34,827 nt of DNA from Deltaproteobacteria bacterium (GTDB lineage Bacteria > Desulfobacterota > Syntrophia > Syntrophales > UBA5619), in the NCBI GenBank assembly GCA_021372695.1, contig JAJFTY010000094.1, positions 1-34,827 of the forward strand. Direction: 5' to 3'. The notes under the pieces are model-generated. The model was not told the DNA's origin. It searched no databases and saw only the letters and a program-made list of their open reading frames with translations. Positions 15,604-22,511 of this stretch are shown here, piece after piece (positions within the stretch are counted from its first letter, which is position 1; each line of letters starts with the position of its first letter). Made by a program: the position numbers and the translations under genes.

Positions 15604-16563
15604 TCACGTTGATCCTCTGAATCTCTCAGCGAGCGTCTCGATCTTGTCGCCATCGAGAAACACAAGGTTGTTCCGTAGGGCATGGCTCTCGATCTTATCG
15701 CATATCTTCTCAGTAGCGTTCTCCGTGAACTTCCCTGATGCGATCACCACCAGTTTCGAAATCCGTTGTTGCTGTCGAGTGTAGATGTCGTAGAACGGCA
15801 TCTTGAAGGCATCATCTGCTTGGGTGATGATCTTGTCGATCTCTGAACCTGCGCCACCGTCGATATCGCCGTACTTCACTTGGGCGGCCCAATGTTCGAG
15901 TTCTTGAAACTCCGTCAGTCGGGCGAATACAATGTCCTTCCCGTATTCCCGCCGCCCGTGGTTGTACTTGATATTCGCGAAGCCGAGTTTCCTGAGGATG
16001 GGCAGGACGACCCGGACAGTGAACTCCGCTTCGTTTGCAGGATCACTCGCCTTGATGAGGCGCCCTCCGAGACGGAGTTCTGCCGCTCCATCGATCTCGT
16101 CCGCGATCTGCTCTGCGAGCTGAATTGCGGCCTCGACGGAGTCCGCTTGGAACTCGGCACTGTACTGAAGCCAGATGTAGGCACCGTCATCATCGTATGA
16201 CTCGAACTGAACATCGCCCACCTCGGTCTGCCTTTCCTCGACCGTGGCACGCTTAGATTCCATCCACGGCTTGAAGCCGATGTCACCGTCCCAGTACTTC
16301 CGTGTACCGCCGTCTTCGAACTCTACACGGATTTTATCTGACGCGATGCGCTTGAGGCGCATCGGGATGGAATCGAGAACGACCGTGGAGTCTTCACGGA
16401 ACTTGCAGGGTTCAAACGCCACCGTTTCGGGTAGTTCAGATACCTTCAGTCCGGCAACGAGGCCCTTGGGAAGAAACCACACTTCTCCATCGTCGGAATC
16501 CAGTCTCTCACCGTTTAGTGTAATCGCAGTGATCTCACCATGGTCATCTTGGATCTCGATCAT
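15604..16563 (-). CDS. Mrr/PD-(D/E)XK-type restriction endonuclease-like protein (cassette gene)
   Basis: This 319-residue protein has an N-terminal half of beta-rich unknown sequence. Its C-terminal half carries a restriction-endonuclease-like core: NEAEFTVRVVLPILRKLGF (helix with Glu), YGKDIVFARL (Asp) and HWAAQVKYG (Gln-x-Lys), the pattern of Mrr-like nucleases. A last segment, KLVVIASGKFTENATEK, fits the fourth core strand and helix. The start is ATG 16563, because GGAG sits five bases upstream; an adjacent ATG at 16566 is too close to it. No methyltransferase partner is adjacent, so it may be a type IV-like or regulatory nuclease. Confidence 0.78.
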   Translation of the reverse strand: MIEIQDDHGEITAITLNGERLDSDDGEVWFLPKGLVAGLKVSELPETVAFEPCKFREDSTVVLDSIPMRLKRIASDKIRVEFEDGGTRKYWDGDIGFKPWMESKRATVEERQTEVGDVQFESYDDDGAYIWLQYSAEFQADSVEAAIQLAEQIADEIDGAAELRLGGRLIKASDPANEAEFTVRVVLPILRKLGFANIKYNHGRREYGKDIVFARLTEFQELEHWAAQVKYGDIDGGAGSEIDKIITQADDAFKMPFYDIYTRQQQRISKLVVIASGKFTENATEKICDKIESHALRNNLVFLDGDKIETLAERFRGST

Positions 16564-16574
16564 CATGTCTCCTG

Positions 16575-16637
16575 AGCGAACGATGACATCAGCGGCACGG
16601 GCGTCAGCCCGCGTCAGCCTGCATGCACTGGTTAGAA
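16575..16637 (-). other. attC site of the 234-residue unknown cassette
   Basis: The minus strand runs from TTCTAAC (16637-16631) to ATCGTTCGCT (16584-16575). The central stem ACGCGGGC / GCCCGTG surrounds TGAC. It begins 7 nt after the upstream gene's stop. Confidence 0.7.
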
Positions 16638-16644
16638 TCTCAAG

Positions 16645-17349
16645 CTATTCATATCTATTTTCTTCGAGAGCCCTTATTATCGAATCGAAGTCAGACCAGC
16701 CCTTTTCGTCATCTATTACACGATCTATATAGTATTTGATCTTCGTCGTATCATATTTAGTCAAAATGTAATCCAATTTACCTTCATCCGCTTTTTCCCA
16801 ACTGTGAGGTCGTTTGAAATTCCAATATTTCAAAATTTCGGAGAACTCTGGTGAATGCGACTTTGCTCGCTGTTTTCCATATAATACACCGCACATGTAT
16901 TTGAATTTATTTTTTAAATCTATATTTGATCTCGAAAAGGAAATATCTATCGCGTTCGTAATTTCACCAAAGTCAAAAGTGCTCAGAAAATTCTTGATTG
17001 AATTCCTTTCTTGATAATTAATTTCAAGTTCATCGTTAGATTTTTCAACCCAATAATCGCAAATCTGGTTAACGACATCACCACCATTTTCTTCCGTTTG
17101 ATCATCTTCTTCATGTTGTCTTCGCAAAATTTCTTCTTCAGCTTCCCGACTTTCAAGCTCCTCTTCACTAATACTGGCATCCTCAATGCTTCTTAGGATT
17201 AGTGATCTTGCTTCATAAATATGGTCTCTGACCTGCCTATTGAGACAGCTATGATCAACGATCTTATCGATGGCTCTTAACGCTTCAGTGAGACATATTT
17301 TTACATTTTTTATCGAATCACCAATTTGTTCGTCATCAGATGATCCCAT
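16645..17349 (-). CDS. Hypothetical protein, AT-rich (cassette gene)
   Basis: This 234-residue, acidic, mostly helical protein is not recognised. A Glu/Asp-rich stretch (about 75-98: EELESREAEEEILRRQHEED region) looks like a charged helix or short coiled coil joining an N-terminal helical bundle to a C-terminal helical domain with aromatic-rich segments (KFKYMCGVLYGKQR, LKYWNFKRPHSWE). No membrane segment or signal peptide is seen. Its DNA is far more AT-rich than the window average, a sign of recent capture. GGAGGCG precedes ATG 17349. Its neighbours are two nuclease-like cassettes. Confidence 0.7.
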   Translation of the reverse strand: MGSSDDEQIGDSIKNVKICLTEALRAIDKIVDHSCLNRQVRDHIYEARSLILRSIEDASISEEELESREAEEEILRRQHEEDDQTEENGGDVVNQICDYWVEKSNDELEINYQERNSIKNFLSTFDFGEITNAIDISFSRSNIDLKNKFKYMCGVLYGKQRAKSHSPEFSEILKYWNFKRPHSWEKADEGKLDYILTKYDTTKIKYYIDRVIDDEKGWSDFDSIIRALEENRYE

Positions 17350-17362
17350 TTACGCCTCCGAA

Positions 17363-17429
17363 TTCTAACGAATAGCTGAGCCGGAGCCGCGCCCACTGCG
17401 CGGCGATCGGCTTTAGCGACTGGTTGGGC
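17363..17429 (-). other. attC site of the HNH cassette
   Basis: The minus strand runs from GCCCAAC (17429-17423) to TTCGTTAGAA (17371-17362). Arms AAAGCCGATCGCCGCGC and GGCGCGGCTCCGGCT pair around AGTG with the unpaired bases typical of attC. It starts 1 nt after the HNH stop. Confidence 0.85.
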
Positions 17430-17430
17430 A

Positions 17431-18327
17431 TCACTTTAAATCACCCAAAACTACAATATAAGTTGGCGCACCAATACTAGCGAAAAACTGGACTGTTGAG
17501 TAGAGCACACGGGGTTCTGTAAGTTCATGAATTCCGAGATAGTGAATTACACCTTCACGCTTAAGGTACGGTTCAGAGAGCGTCCCGACAAACTTACCGA
17601 TCGTGTTTGGTTTATGAAGTATTGCGGAAATAAGCGCATCAGGATTCTTTAAGCGATCAATCTGTCCGTTTGCGTATGCATTGGCATAAGCGGTTTTGGC
17701 CACCATTTGCGCAAATGCTGCTGGTGCGTTGCCCTGTGAAACAATTTTTATTTTTGTTGCTTTTAGCCGAATTAGAAAATCTTCTAAGGCGACTCCGAAG
17801 TTACCTGTAGTTATACCATTCATTTTAATAGGTGACTCTATTCCTGCTAAGTAGCTTGGTTCTTCAAACGTTGGGAAAGCGAGTAATATTGGTGCTTCGT
17901 TCCTTGGAACCTCAATTACCCGTTCCTCCTCGTCTATCGTTACCAGAAGCGGTACTGTTTCTGGGACGCCATGATGTTTAGTTCTTGATGGCAAGTCATG
18001 TATAAAGCGAACCATTTGCATCGGGCCACGAAGTACAGCAGTTTCAAATTTGTGAGTTATTTTTTGACAAGAGCGACACGACCCCTTGGGTATGGTAACA
18101 TTGCCTCCAAGCGCGTATGCAATTATGTGCTCCCTTGTTCGTTCTCTTTCGGTGGAACCACAGTAGATGCACGCCTCTGCAACGGATGTTTCTGTTTTAG
18201 AAAAGTCCTGAAGCTTTTCCGAACTCGCAACAGACACAATGGGCGTAGAGCTTTTTCCCGTTTCTTCCCAACTGGTTTCACCGTCTCTAAGCATTTTCAT
18301 GTTAGTGGAAATATGTATTTTGCTCAT
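17431..18327 (-). CDS. HNH-type zinc-finger nuclease-like protein (first cassette)
   Basis: This 298-residue protein has a metal-binding HNH-like module at about 53-90: CIYCGS, then REHIIAYALGG, then CRSC, i.e. two Cys-x2-Cys pairs flanking the His motif. The rest (HHGVPETVPLLVTIDEEE to LGDLK) is not recognised. It may be an HNH endonuclease with a partner or recognition domain. The frame is open to a TTG at 18339, but the cassette boundary GTTGGGC lies at 18337-18331, so ATG 18327 inside the cassette is preferred. That leaves about 8 nt of leader and no ribosome site in the cassette. Its DNA is relatively AT-rich. Confidence 0.8.
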   Translation of the reverse strand: MSKIHISTNMKMLRDGETSWEETGKSSTPIVSVASSEKLQDFSKTETSVAEACIYCGSTERERTREHIIAYALGGNVTIPKGSCRSCQKITHKFETAVLRGPMQMVRFIHDLPSRTKHHGVPETVPLLVTIDEEERVIEVPRNEAPILLAFPTFEEPSYLAGIESPIKMNGITTGNFGVALEDFLIRLKATKIKIVSQGNAPAAFAQMVAKTAYANAYANGQIDRLKNPDALISAILHKPNTIGKFVGTLSEPYLKREGVIHYLGIHELTEPRVLYSTVQFFASIGAPTYIVVLGDLK

Positions 18328-18330
18328 AGT

Positions 18331-18370
18331 GCCCAACAATATATTGCCTGGACGAAATCATCCAGTTATC
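18331..18370 (-). other. Putative attI insertion site
   Basis: GTTGGGC on the minus strand (18337-18331) is the core at which the first cassette joins. The sequence upstream lacks attC symmetry and has only a small hairpin (CTGGA/TCCAG, 18348-18365). It lies between the integrase 3' scar and the first cassette, as expected for attI in integrons whose integrase gene points toward the cassettes. Confidence 0.55.
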
Positions 18371-18375
18371 CCCCG

Positions 18376-18414
18376 AAAAAGGGTGTTATCTATAAGACAA
18401 AAAACAGAACACCC
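18376..18414 (-). terminator. Likely terminator after the integrase scar
   Basis: On the minus strand GGGTGTT (18414-18408) and AACACCC (18387-18381) pair across a 20-nt loop and are followed by TTTTT. It lies 12 nt after the integrase stop and would have ended intI transcription before the cassettes. Confidence 0.5.
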
Positions 18415-18425
18415 CTTCGAGCCTG

Positions 18426-18524
18426 TCAAAAATCAAGTGGGCTCCTTGCCTCTGTAACTGTCTTGCTCGGCACGCAATGGGTGTAAATCATCGTCGTCTT
18501 CACATCAGTATGCCCCAGCACCCC
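18426..18524 (-). pseudogene. intI: Integron integrase, C-terminal scar (minus strand)
   Basis: The minus strand encodes VLGHTDVKTTMIYTHCVPSK followed by TVTEARSPLDF and a TGA at 18428-18426. This carries the second catalytic His and the nucleophile Tyr of tyrosine recombinases, with the SPLDF ending typical of integron integrases. Similarity is lost upstream of about 18524, so some 300 residues are gone. It points toward the cassettes, the inverted-integrase arrangement. Confidence 0.75.
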
Positions 18525-18534
18525 TCCCGAAAAT

Positions 18535-18553
18535 TTTATGCACGATGCATAAA
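18535..18553. repeat. Palindrome in the integrase scar region
   Basis: TTTATGCA and TGCATAAA form a perfect 8-bp inverted repeat around CGA. It lies 11 bp beyond the end of the minus-strand integrase similarity. It could be an operator or the edge of an inserted element. Confidence 0.5.
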
Positions 18554-18587
18554 GATCTATCTATTCGATCTCATTAAGTTGTAACCG

Positions 18588-18640
18588 ATTGACAAAATCA
18601 TTTTGGTTTCATTTGGCTTCGTTCGGCTGATTTTGTCAAT
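18588..18640. repeat. 13-bp inverted repeat between the two integrase scars
   Basis: ATTGACAAAATCA (18588-18600) is exactly complementary to TGATTTTGTCAAT (18628-18640), with a 27-nt spacer. Weaker CCGA/TCGG matches continue outward. No gene fits in the 157 nt between the scars. The repeat may be a small non-autonomous element or recombination end; nothing identifies it further. Confidence 0.5.
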
Positions 18641-18681
18641 TTATGTCGGTTTTCTCGCAATAAACGCCCTGGTTCTCCTTT

Positions 18682-18987
18682 ATGAACGGGTTCTGGGGCA
18701 TCCCCTCGACGGAATCATCGAGGACGCCGTACGTGCAGGCAGGAAAGCAAGAGTGCCGTCGCCATCACGTTGACCCCAGCGTAATCAACAAGGCCATTAA
18801 GGTTGCCGTTCAGCGCGCATACCTTCCGCCATTCCTTTGCGACTCACCTGCTTCAACGGGAACTGACATTCGTACGATTCAGCAACTCTTGGAGCACGCT
18901 GACCTGAAGACAACGATGATCTACACACACATTCTGTAGCAAGGGAGGCAAGGCGTCCTGAGTCCTTTGGACGACTTGGAAGTCTAA
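18682..18987 (+). pseudogene. intI: Integron integrase, degraded C-terminal part (plus strand)
   Basis: One frame gives RRHHVDPSVINKAIKVAVQRA, an integron-integrase-specific stretch. A frameshift into the next frame gives HTFRHSFATHLLQRE (the catalytic HxxR box). The first frame then resumes with DIRTIQQLLEHADLKTTMIY and THIL, a TAG at 18937-18939 replaces the usual residue, and QGRQGVLSPLDDLEV follows to TAA at 18987. Two frameshifts and a stop make it non-functional. Its N-terminal two thirds are missing. It reads away from the cassettes, the classical integron orientation, and differs in sequence from the minus-strand scar. Nothing was seen in 18988-19166. Confidence 0.85.
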
Positions 18988-19166
18988 TAGTCCCGCAGAG
19001 CGCCTCTTGTCAATGAAAAATCCATCGGCGTTCGGGTTCTGAATCTCGCTTTCCCGTGGCCTTCCGGGCCGGGGTGGGCCTCGATCGGGAGAGCGGCCGC
19101 GGGACAAGGGCGCCGGGCTCTTTCCTCAAATCGAGGAACAGGGGGAATCCGGAGGGCGTCTCTTGA

Positions 19167-21497
19167 TCAGTCGTGAAACTCGATGGAGATCGCGTGGGTG
19201 GGGCAGTTGTCCCGGCAATTCATGCAGGTCTGCAAGAGGCAGCGGTGCAGGTTCTCCTGGACCAGGCGCGCCTTGTCGTCCACGAGTTCGAAGATGGCGA
19301 CCGGGCAGGTGAAGGCGCACATCGTGGCGCCGACGCACCTCTTGTCGTCGACCGAGATCGTGGCTTTGCGCCCCTCGAATTCAACTTCCCCATGCGTCAG
19401 GTAAGTCAGCGGACGGCCCAGCTCCTGCTCCTGGGCTTTGTGGACCTTTTTCCACACCTTCCCCTTGTGCTGCTCCCGGCCGCCGCGGTCGTGCCGGTAG
19501 AGCGATCGTCCGCAGCAGGGGCAGGTGAAGAGCTCCTCCAGTTTGTGAAGGTACTCGAGAAAAGCGGCCACATAGGTCGCGTGGCTCCAGGTGAGCGGGG
19601 AGACGGAGAGCTGCCGGTTGGTGTGGGGGTCCACCTGCTCGGAGAGGACCCCCGAAGGAAGCGCCCGCGACACCGCCCATTCGAGGATGGGGATGGCCTC
19701 CTGGAGCTCCATGAGGCTTTCGGCCCGGGCGATCTGCCACTGGGCATACCAGAGGGTGCAGATGAACCAGGGATTGCCCGGGATCTCGGGCCCGCTCCCT
19801 TCGGGCCTGTGGAATCGGTCCCCCTCGTACCGGGCGATGCCGCCCGATTCGGTCTGGACCGTGAGCCGGCTCCTGATCGCCTCCATGGTGCTGACGACCT
19901 TCTCGTCCCGGGGGCCGTAAACGCCCAGGTAGAAGGGCGCATACAGGCTTGCGTCCACCGTCGGGTCCTCCCGGAAGGCGCCATCCTTTTCGGGCATGAT
20001 GCACCTCAGGAACCGCTTCTCCTTGTCGCTGTAGAGATACCGGTCCATGGCCGCCTTCACCTCGTCGGCGGCTTTCCGGTAGCGGGTGGCCCGCTCCGAA
20101 TCGCTGAAGAACTCGGCAAAATTCCCGGCCGCCCGGAGCCCCGCATGGACGGCCGAAACCGTGAAGGTGTGGATGCCCCACTGCTCCTCCCAGAGGTCGA
20201 ACGAGGGATGGGGGAGGCCCGTCACGGGGTCCCGGTAGGACGCCAGAAAATCGCCGCAGCGGTATCCCAGATCTTCGTAGATCTTCGCGGAGAGCTCGAT
20301 GTCGCGGTACCGGTTGAAGTGGTTCCAGAGCGCCCAGAGCACGAGCCCGGTGCCGTCCTCCTGGATGGGCAGCTGCTTTTCGCCCCCCGCGATCCAGGGA
20401 TGCCAGGAGCTTCCCAGCGACCCGTCGGGGTGGTATTTGTGGAGGAAATAGCCGCCCGCTTCCTTGCCCCGGGAAATGATCTCCACGCAAAGGTGGAAGA
20501 ACCTGCGCGTCACGCCGATGTTGCCGGCAAGGTCCAGGGCGTGGGCGGTGAAGGCCGCGTCCCGGGGCCACATGTAGCTGTAGGTGTCGGGCACGAAGCC
20601 CTGGCCGGTGGAATCGTTTCCGGCGATGATGGCGCCGCCGGCGTCGATGTTCGTCCGCAGGATGAGCAGGCTCTTCTTGAAGAGATCGACCACCCCCTTG
20701 GGGAGGGTCTCCAGATTGAACTCCTCCTTGTTGACCCAGGCCCGCCAATACTTTTCGGTGCGGCCGATGAAGAACTCCGGCCCCTCGCCGAGGACGAGCC
20801 GGTTCAGGCGACTGACCTCGGCATAGCTCGTGCCCGCCGCCATCCAGTAGTAGAAGGTCTGCTCGCCCTTTCCCGGCACCGTGATCCAGATCGCCAGGGT
20901 CGAGTCCACGGAGCCCTGGGTGATGGGGTTGCCTTCGAGCCACCCGTCTGCGGCGTCTTTGCAGGTGCCTTCGAGCTGGTTGAACTCCTTGACCCCGGTG
21001 GCGAACTGATCGAACCCCCGCCGGCCGTCCCGCATTCCGCTCATCAGAAAGTAGCGGTTCGCCTTGTAATGGATCAGCGCCTCCTCGTCGGGGTCGTAGT
21101 AGGCCGTGTCCCCGGCGGGATTTTCGAGGATGTGGAAATCGTGGTAGAAGAAGATGCGGAACTCCCTCCCCCGGTCGCTCAGGTTGGTCAGGGTGATCTT
21201 CTTGAGGTAGACATTCTCGCGGTAGTCGACGGCATCGTTGCAGCTGAGCTTCACCTCCAGGACGTCGTCGACCCCCTCCACCCGGGTCACAAGCCCCTCG
21301 CTCACGTAGTCCAGATCGAATTTCCAGGAGTGGTTCGTCCAGTGGAGTGTTCCGTCCACCCAGACGCCGAACCTGAGCCCGTGGCCGGAGGTGTGGTTTT
21401 CCTTGCCGACGCAGGGGAAATAGATGTCGCGAATGCGATAGTGGCTGTCGTGCGTGACGAGCAGGTGGCCGTTTCCGACGGGGATGTCTCGAGGCAT
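19167..21497 (-). CDS. GH15 glucoamylase-type enzyme with C-terminal ferredoxin-like domain
   Basis: This 776-residue protein starts MPRDIPVGNGHLLVTHDSHY, a typical bacterial GH15 N-terminal beta-sandwich (about 1-270). An (alpha/alpha)6 barrel follows with FVPDTYSYMWPRDAAF (301-316), general acid Glu437/438 in FDLWEEQWG and a likely general base Glu620 in GVLSEQVDP. After residue 655 comes CPCCG (zinc-ribbon-like), a basic linker, and a ferredoxin-like segment: Cys721-x5-Cys727-x3-Cys731-Pro, then Cys753-x4-Cys758-x2-Cys761-x3-Cys765-Pro. The first motif lacks one cysteine of the usual four. GH15 enzymes hydrolyse alpha-glucans or trehalose; no signal peptide is seen, so it is cytoplasmic. 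GGAGGAG precedes ATG 21497. It is divergent from lexA2. Confidence 0.88.
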   Translation of the reverse strand: MPRDIPVGNGHLLVTHDSHYRIRDIYFPCVGKENHTSGHGLRFGVWVDGTLHWTNHSWKFDLDYVSEGLVTRVEGVDDVLEVKLSCNDAVDYRENVYLKKITLTNLSDRGREFRIFFYHDFHILENPAGDTAYYDPDEEALIHYKANRYFLMSGMRDGRRGFDQFATGVKEFNQLEGTCKDAADGWLEGNPITQGSVDSTLAIWITVPGKGEQTFYYWMAAGTSYAEVSRLNRLVLGEGPEFFIGRTEKYWRAWVNKEEFNLETLPKGVVDLFKKSLLILRTNIDAGGAIIAGNDSTGQGFVPDTYSYMWPRDAAFTAHALDLAGNIGVTRRFFHLCVEIISRGKEAGGYFLHKYHPDGSLGSSWHPWIAGGEKQLPIQEDGTGLVLWALWNHFNRYRDIELSAKIYEDLGYRCGDFLASYRDPVTGLPHPSFDLWEEQWGIHTFTVSAVHAGLRAAGNFAEFFSDSERATRYRKAADEVKAAMDRYLYSDKEKRFLRCIMPEKDGAFREDPTVDASLYAPFYLGVYGPRDEKVVSTMEAIRSRLTVQTESGGIARYEGDRFHRPEGSGPEIPGNPWFICTLWYAQWQIARAESLMELQEAIPILEWAVSRALPSGVLSEQVDPHTNRQLSVSPLTWSHATYVAAFLEYLHKLEELFTCPCCGRSLYRHDRGGREQHKGKVWKKVHKAQEQELGRPLTYLTHGEVEFEGRKATISVDDKRCVGATMCAFTCPVAIFELVDDKARLVQENLHRCLLQTCMNCRDNCPTHAISIEFHD

Positions 21498-21713
21498 GGC
21501 GGGGGCTCCTCCTGGGGTGGCGGACGGATCGCACCGGGCTTCATCTCGCGTCCGTCCCGGTTTGTCGTCCTTTGCGCGCCGTCCGGCGCGGGCCGTCCCG
21601 CGCCCGGCGGTGAATCAAAGGAACGTTACCGCGGCCTGGCCTGCCCTGCAATGAGGAGCGGGTGGAAGCACAATGGTAGGCAAAATCTACTCCCGGCCGG
21701 CAACCTTTTGCGC

Positions 21714-21742
21714 TTGACAAAGCAGACAAATGTCTGTTTACT
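21714..21742 (+). promoter_or_regulatory. lexA2 promoter with LexA-type operator in the spacer
   Basis: TTGACA (21714-21719), a 17-nt spacer and TTTACT (21737-21742) form a sigma70-type promoter. The spacer contains the perfect palindrome CAGACAAATGTCTG (21723-21736; 6-bp arms, 2-bp centre). AGGAGG (21761-21766) and ATG follow. A dyad in this position is the expected site for LexA2 autorepression of the whole mutagenesis operon. Confidence 0.78.
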
Positions 21743-21772
21743 GCGGGTAAGGAAAAAGAAAGGAGGTCAGCC

Positions 21773-22372
21773 ATGTCCTACACGCCCAAGGGTAAGACCC
21801 GGGAGAAGATCCTCGCATTTGTGCGGGAGCGCATCCTTGCCGGGAGGCCGCCGACGGTTCGGGAGGTGCAGGCGGCCTTCGGGTTCAGCGCCGTGGAAAC
21901 GGCCCGGCGCCACCTGGAGAACCTGATTGCCGAGGGGCGGCTCGGACGCGAGACCGGAAGGGCCAGGGGGTACCGGCTGCCCGCAGCCCAGGGTTTTGTG
22001 CACGTCCCGCTCCTCGGCCGGGTGCAGGCGGGGGCTCTGACCACGGCGGTGGAGGAGCCCGAAGGATATCTCCCCGTCTCGTCCAGGCCAGGCCAGGGAG
22101 AGCTCTTCGCCCTGCGCGTGCGCGGCGAGAGCATGACCGGGGCGGGGATCCTTCCCGGCGACATCGCCGTTGTCCGGCGCCAGTCCGCGGCGGATTCCGG
22201 CGATATCGCGGTAGCCCTGGTGGGAGACGAGGCCACGGTCAAGCGGGTGCGCCTCCACGAGGGGCGCCTCGAACTGCACGCGGAGAATCCCGCCTTCCCG
22301 CCCATCGTCCCGCGGCCCGGCGAGGTCCTCATTCTGGGCAAGGTGATCGAAATCCGGCGCTATCTGGAGTGA
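21773..22372 (+). CDS. lexA2: LexA-type SOS repressor of the mutagenesis cassette
   Basis: This 199-residue repressor has an N-terminal winged helix (REKILAFVRERILAGRPPTV then VREVQAAFGFSAVETARRHL) and a C-terminal S24 peptidase domain. The self-cleavage Ala-Gly is in GRVQAGAL (about 81-88). The catalytic Ser is in VRGESMTGAG and the catalytic Lys in EATVKRV. All elements for RecA-stimulated self-cleavage are present. Divergent from canonical LexA, it fits the LexA2 group linked to imuA-imuB-dnaE2. It starts at ATG 21773 after AGGAGG and is the first gene of the operon, separated from imuA by a 139-nt stretch with a hairpin. Confidence 0.92.
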   Translation: MSYTPKGKTREKILAFVRERILAGRPPTVREVQAAFGFSAVETARRHLENLIAEGRLGRETGRARGYRLPAAQGFVHVPLLGRVQAGALTTAVEEPEGYLPVSSRPGQGELFALRVRGESMTGAGILPGDIAVVRRQSAADSGDIAVALVGDEATVKRVRLHEGRLELHAENPAFPPIVPRPGEVLILGKVIEIRRYLE

Positions 22373-22373
22373 C

Positions 22374-22453
22374 GGCTCCGTAAAAAGTCCGGATGCTGCG
22401 TTGCGCCTTGCCGGAGCCTGCCCCGGCGAAAGCCGGGGCCTTTACGAAGCCGT
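22374..22453. repeat. REP-like stem-loop between lexA2 and imuA
   Basis: Outer arms GGCTCCGTAAA and TTTACGAAGCC pair at 10 of 11 positions. Inside lies a perfect 8-bp GCCCCGGC/GCCGGGGC hairpin (22420-22439) with a GAAA tetraloop. There is no long T-run, so it may only attenuate or protect the transcript and set lexA2 apart from imuA expression. It resembles dispersed palindromic repeats. Confidence 0.6.
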
Positions 22454-22511
22454 CGGCATGGGGCATGGTTTTCGACTTTTTGCGGGTTGATCGGGGTTTG
22501 GGAAGAACGGG

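Larger units (their letters stand above)
11692..18337 (-). mobile_element. Integron gene-cassette array without a working integrase
   Basis: Eight genes and one gene-less cassette, all on the minus strand, are separated by 55-87 bp imperfect palindromes with attC features. These are outer ends of the RYYYAAC / GTTRRRY type (for example GCCCAAC...GTTAGAA at 17429-17363), internal complementary arms and a GC-rich central stem. Each gene stop lies within a few bases of its attC and each start lies just inside the next boundary. Coding GC content differs strongly between neighbours, as expected for independently captured cassettes. Integrase C-terminal scars flank the right end. The array abuts the promoter of the carboxylate operon on its left. 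Confidence 0.85.

Noticed and set aside
11692..18337. CRISPR array
   Set aside because: The repeated palindromes are spaced by whole genes, differ in sequence and have attC ends; there are no short regular repeats or spacers.
19173..21926. Plus-strand open frame of 917 codons antisense to the glucoamylase gene
   Set aside because: It is opposite a gene with clear GH15 motifs and has the low-complexity Pro/Gly/Val composition of a GC-rich shadow frame, with no recognisable domain.
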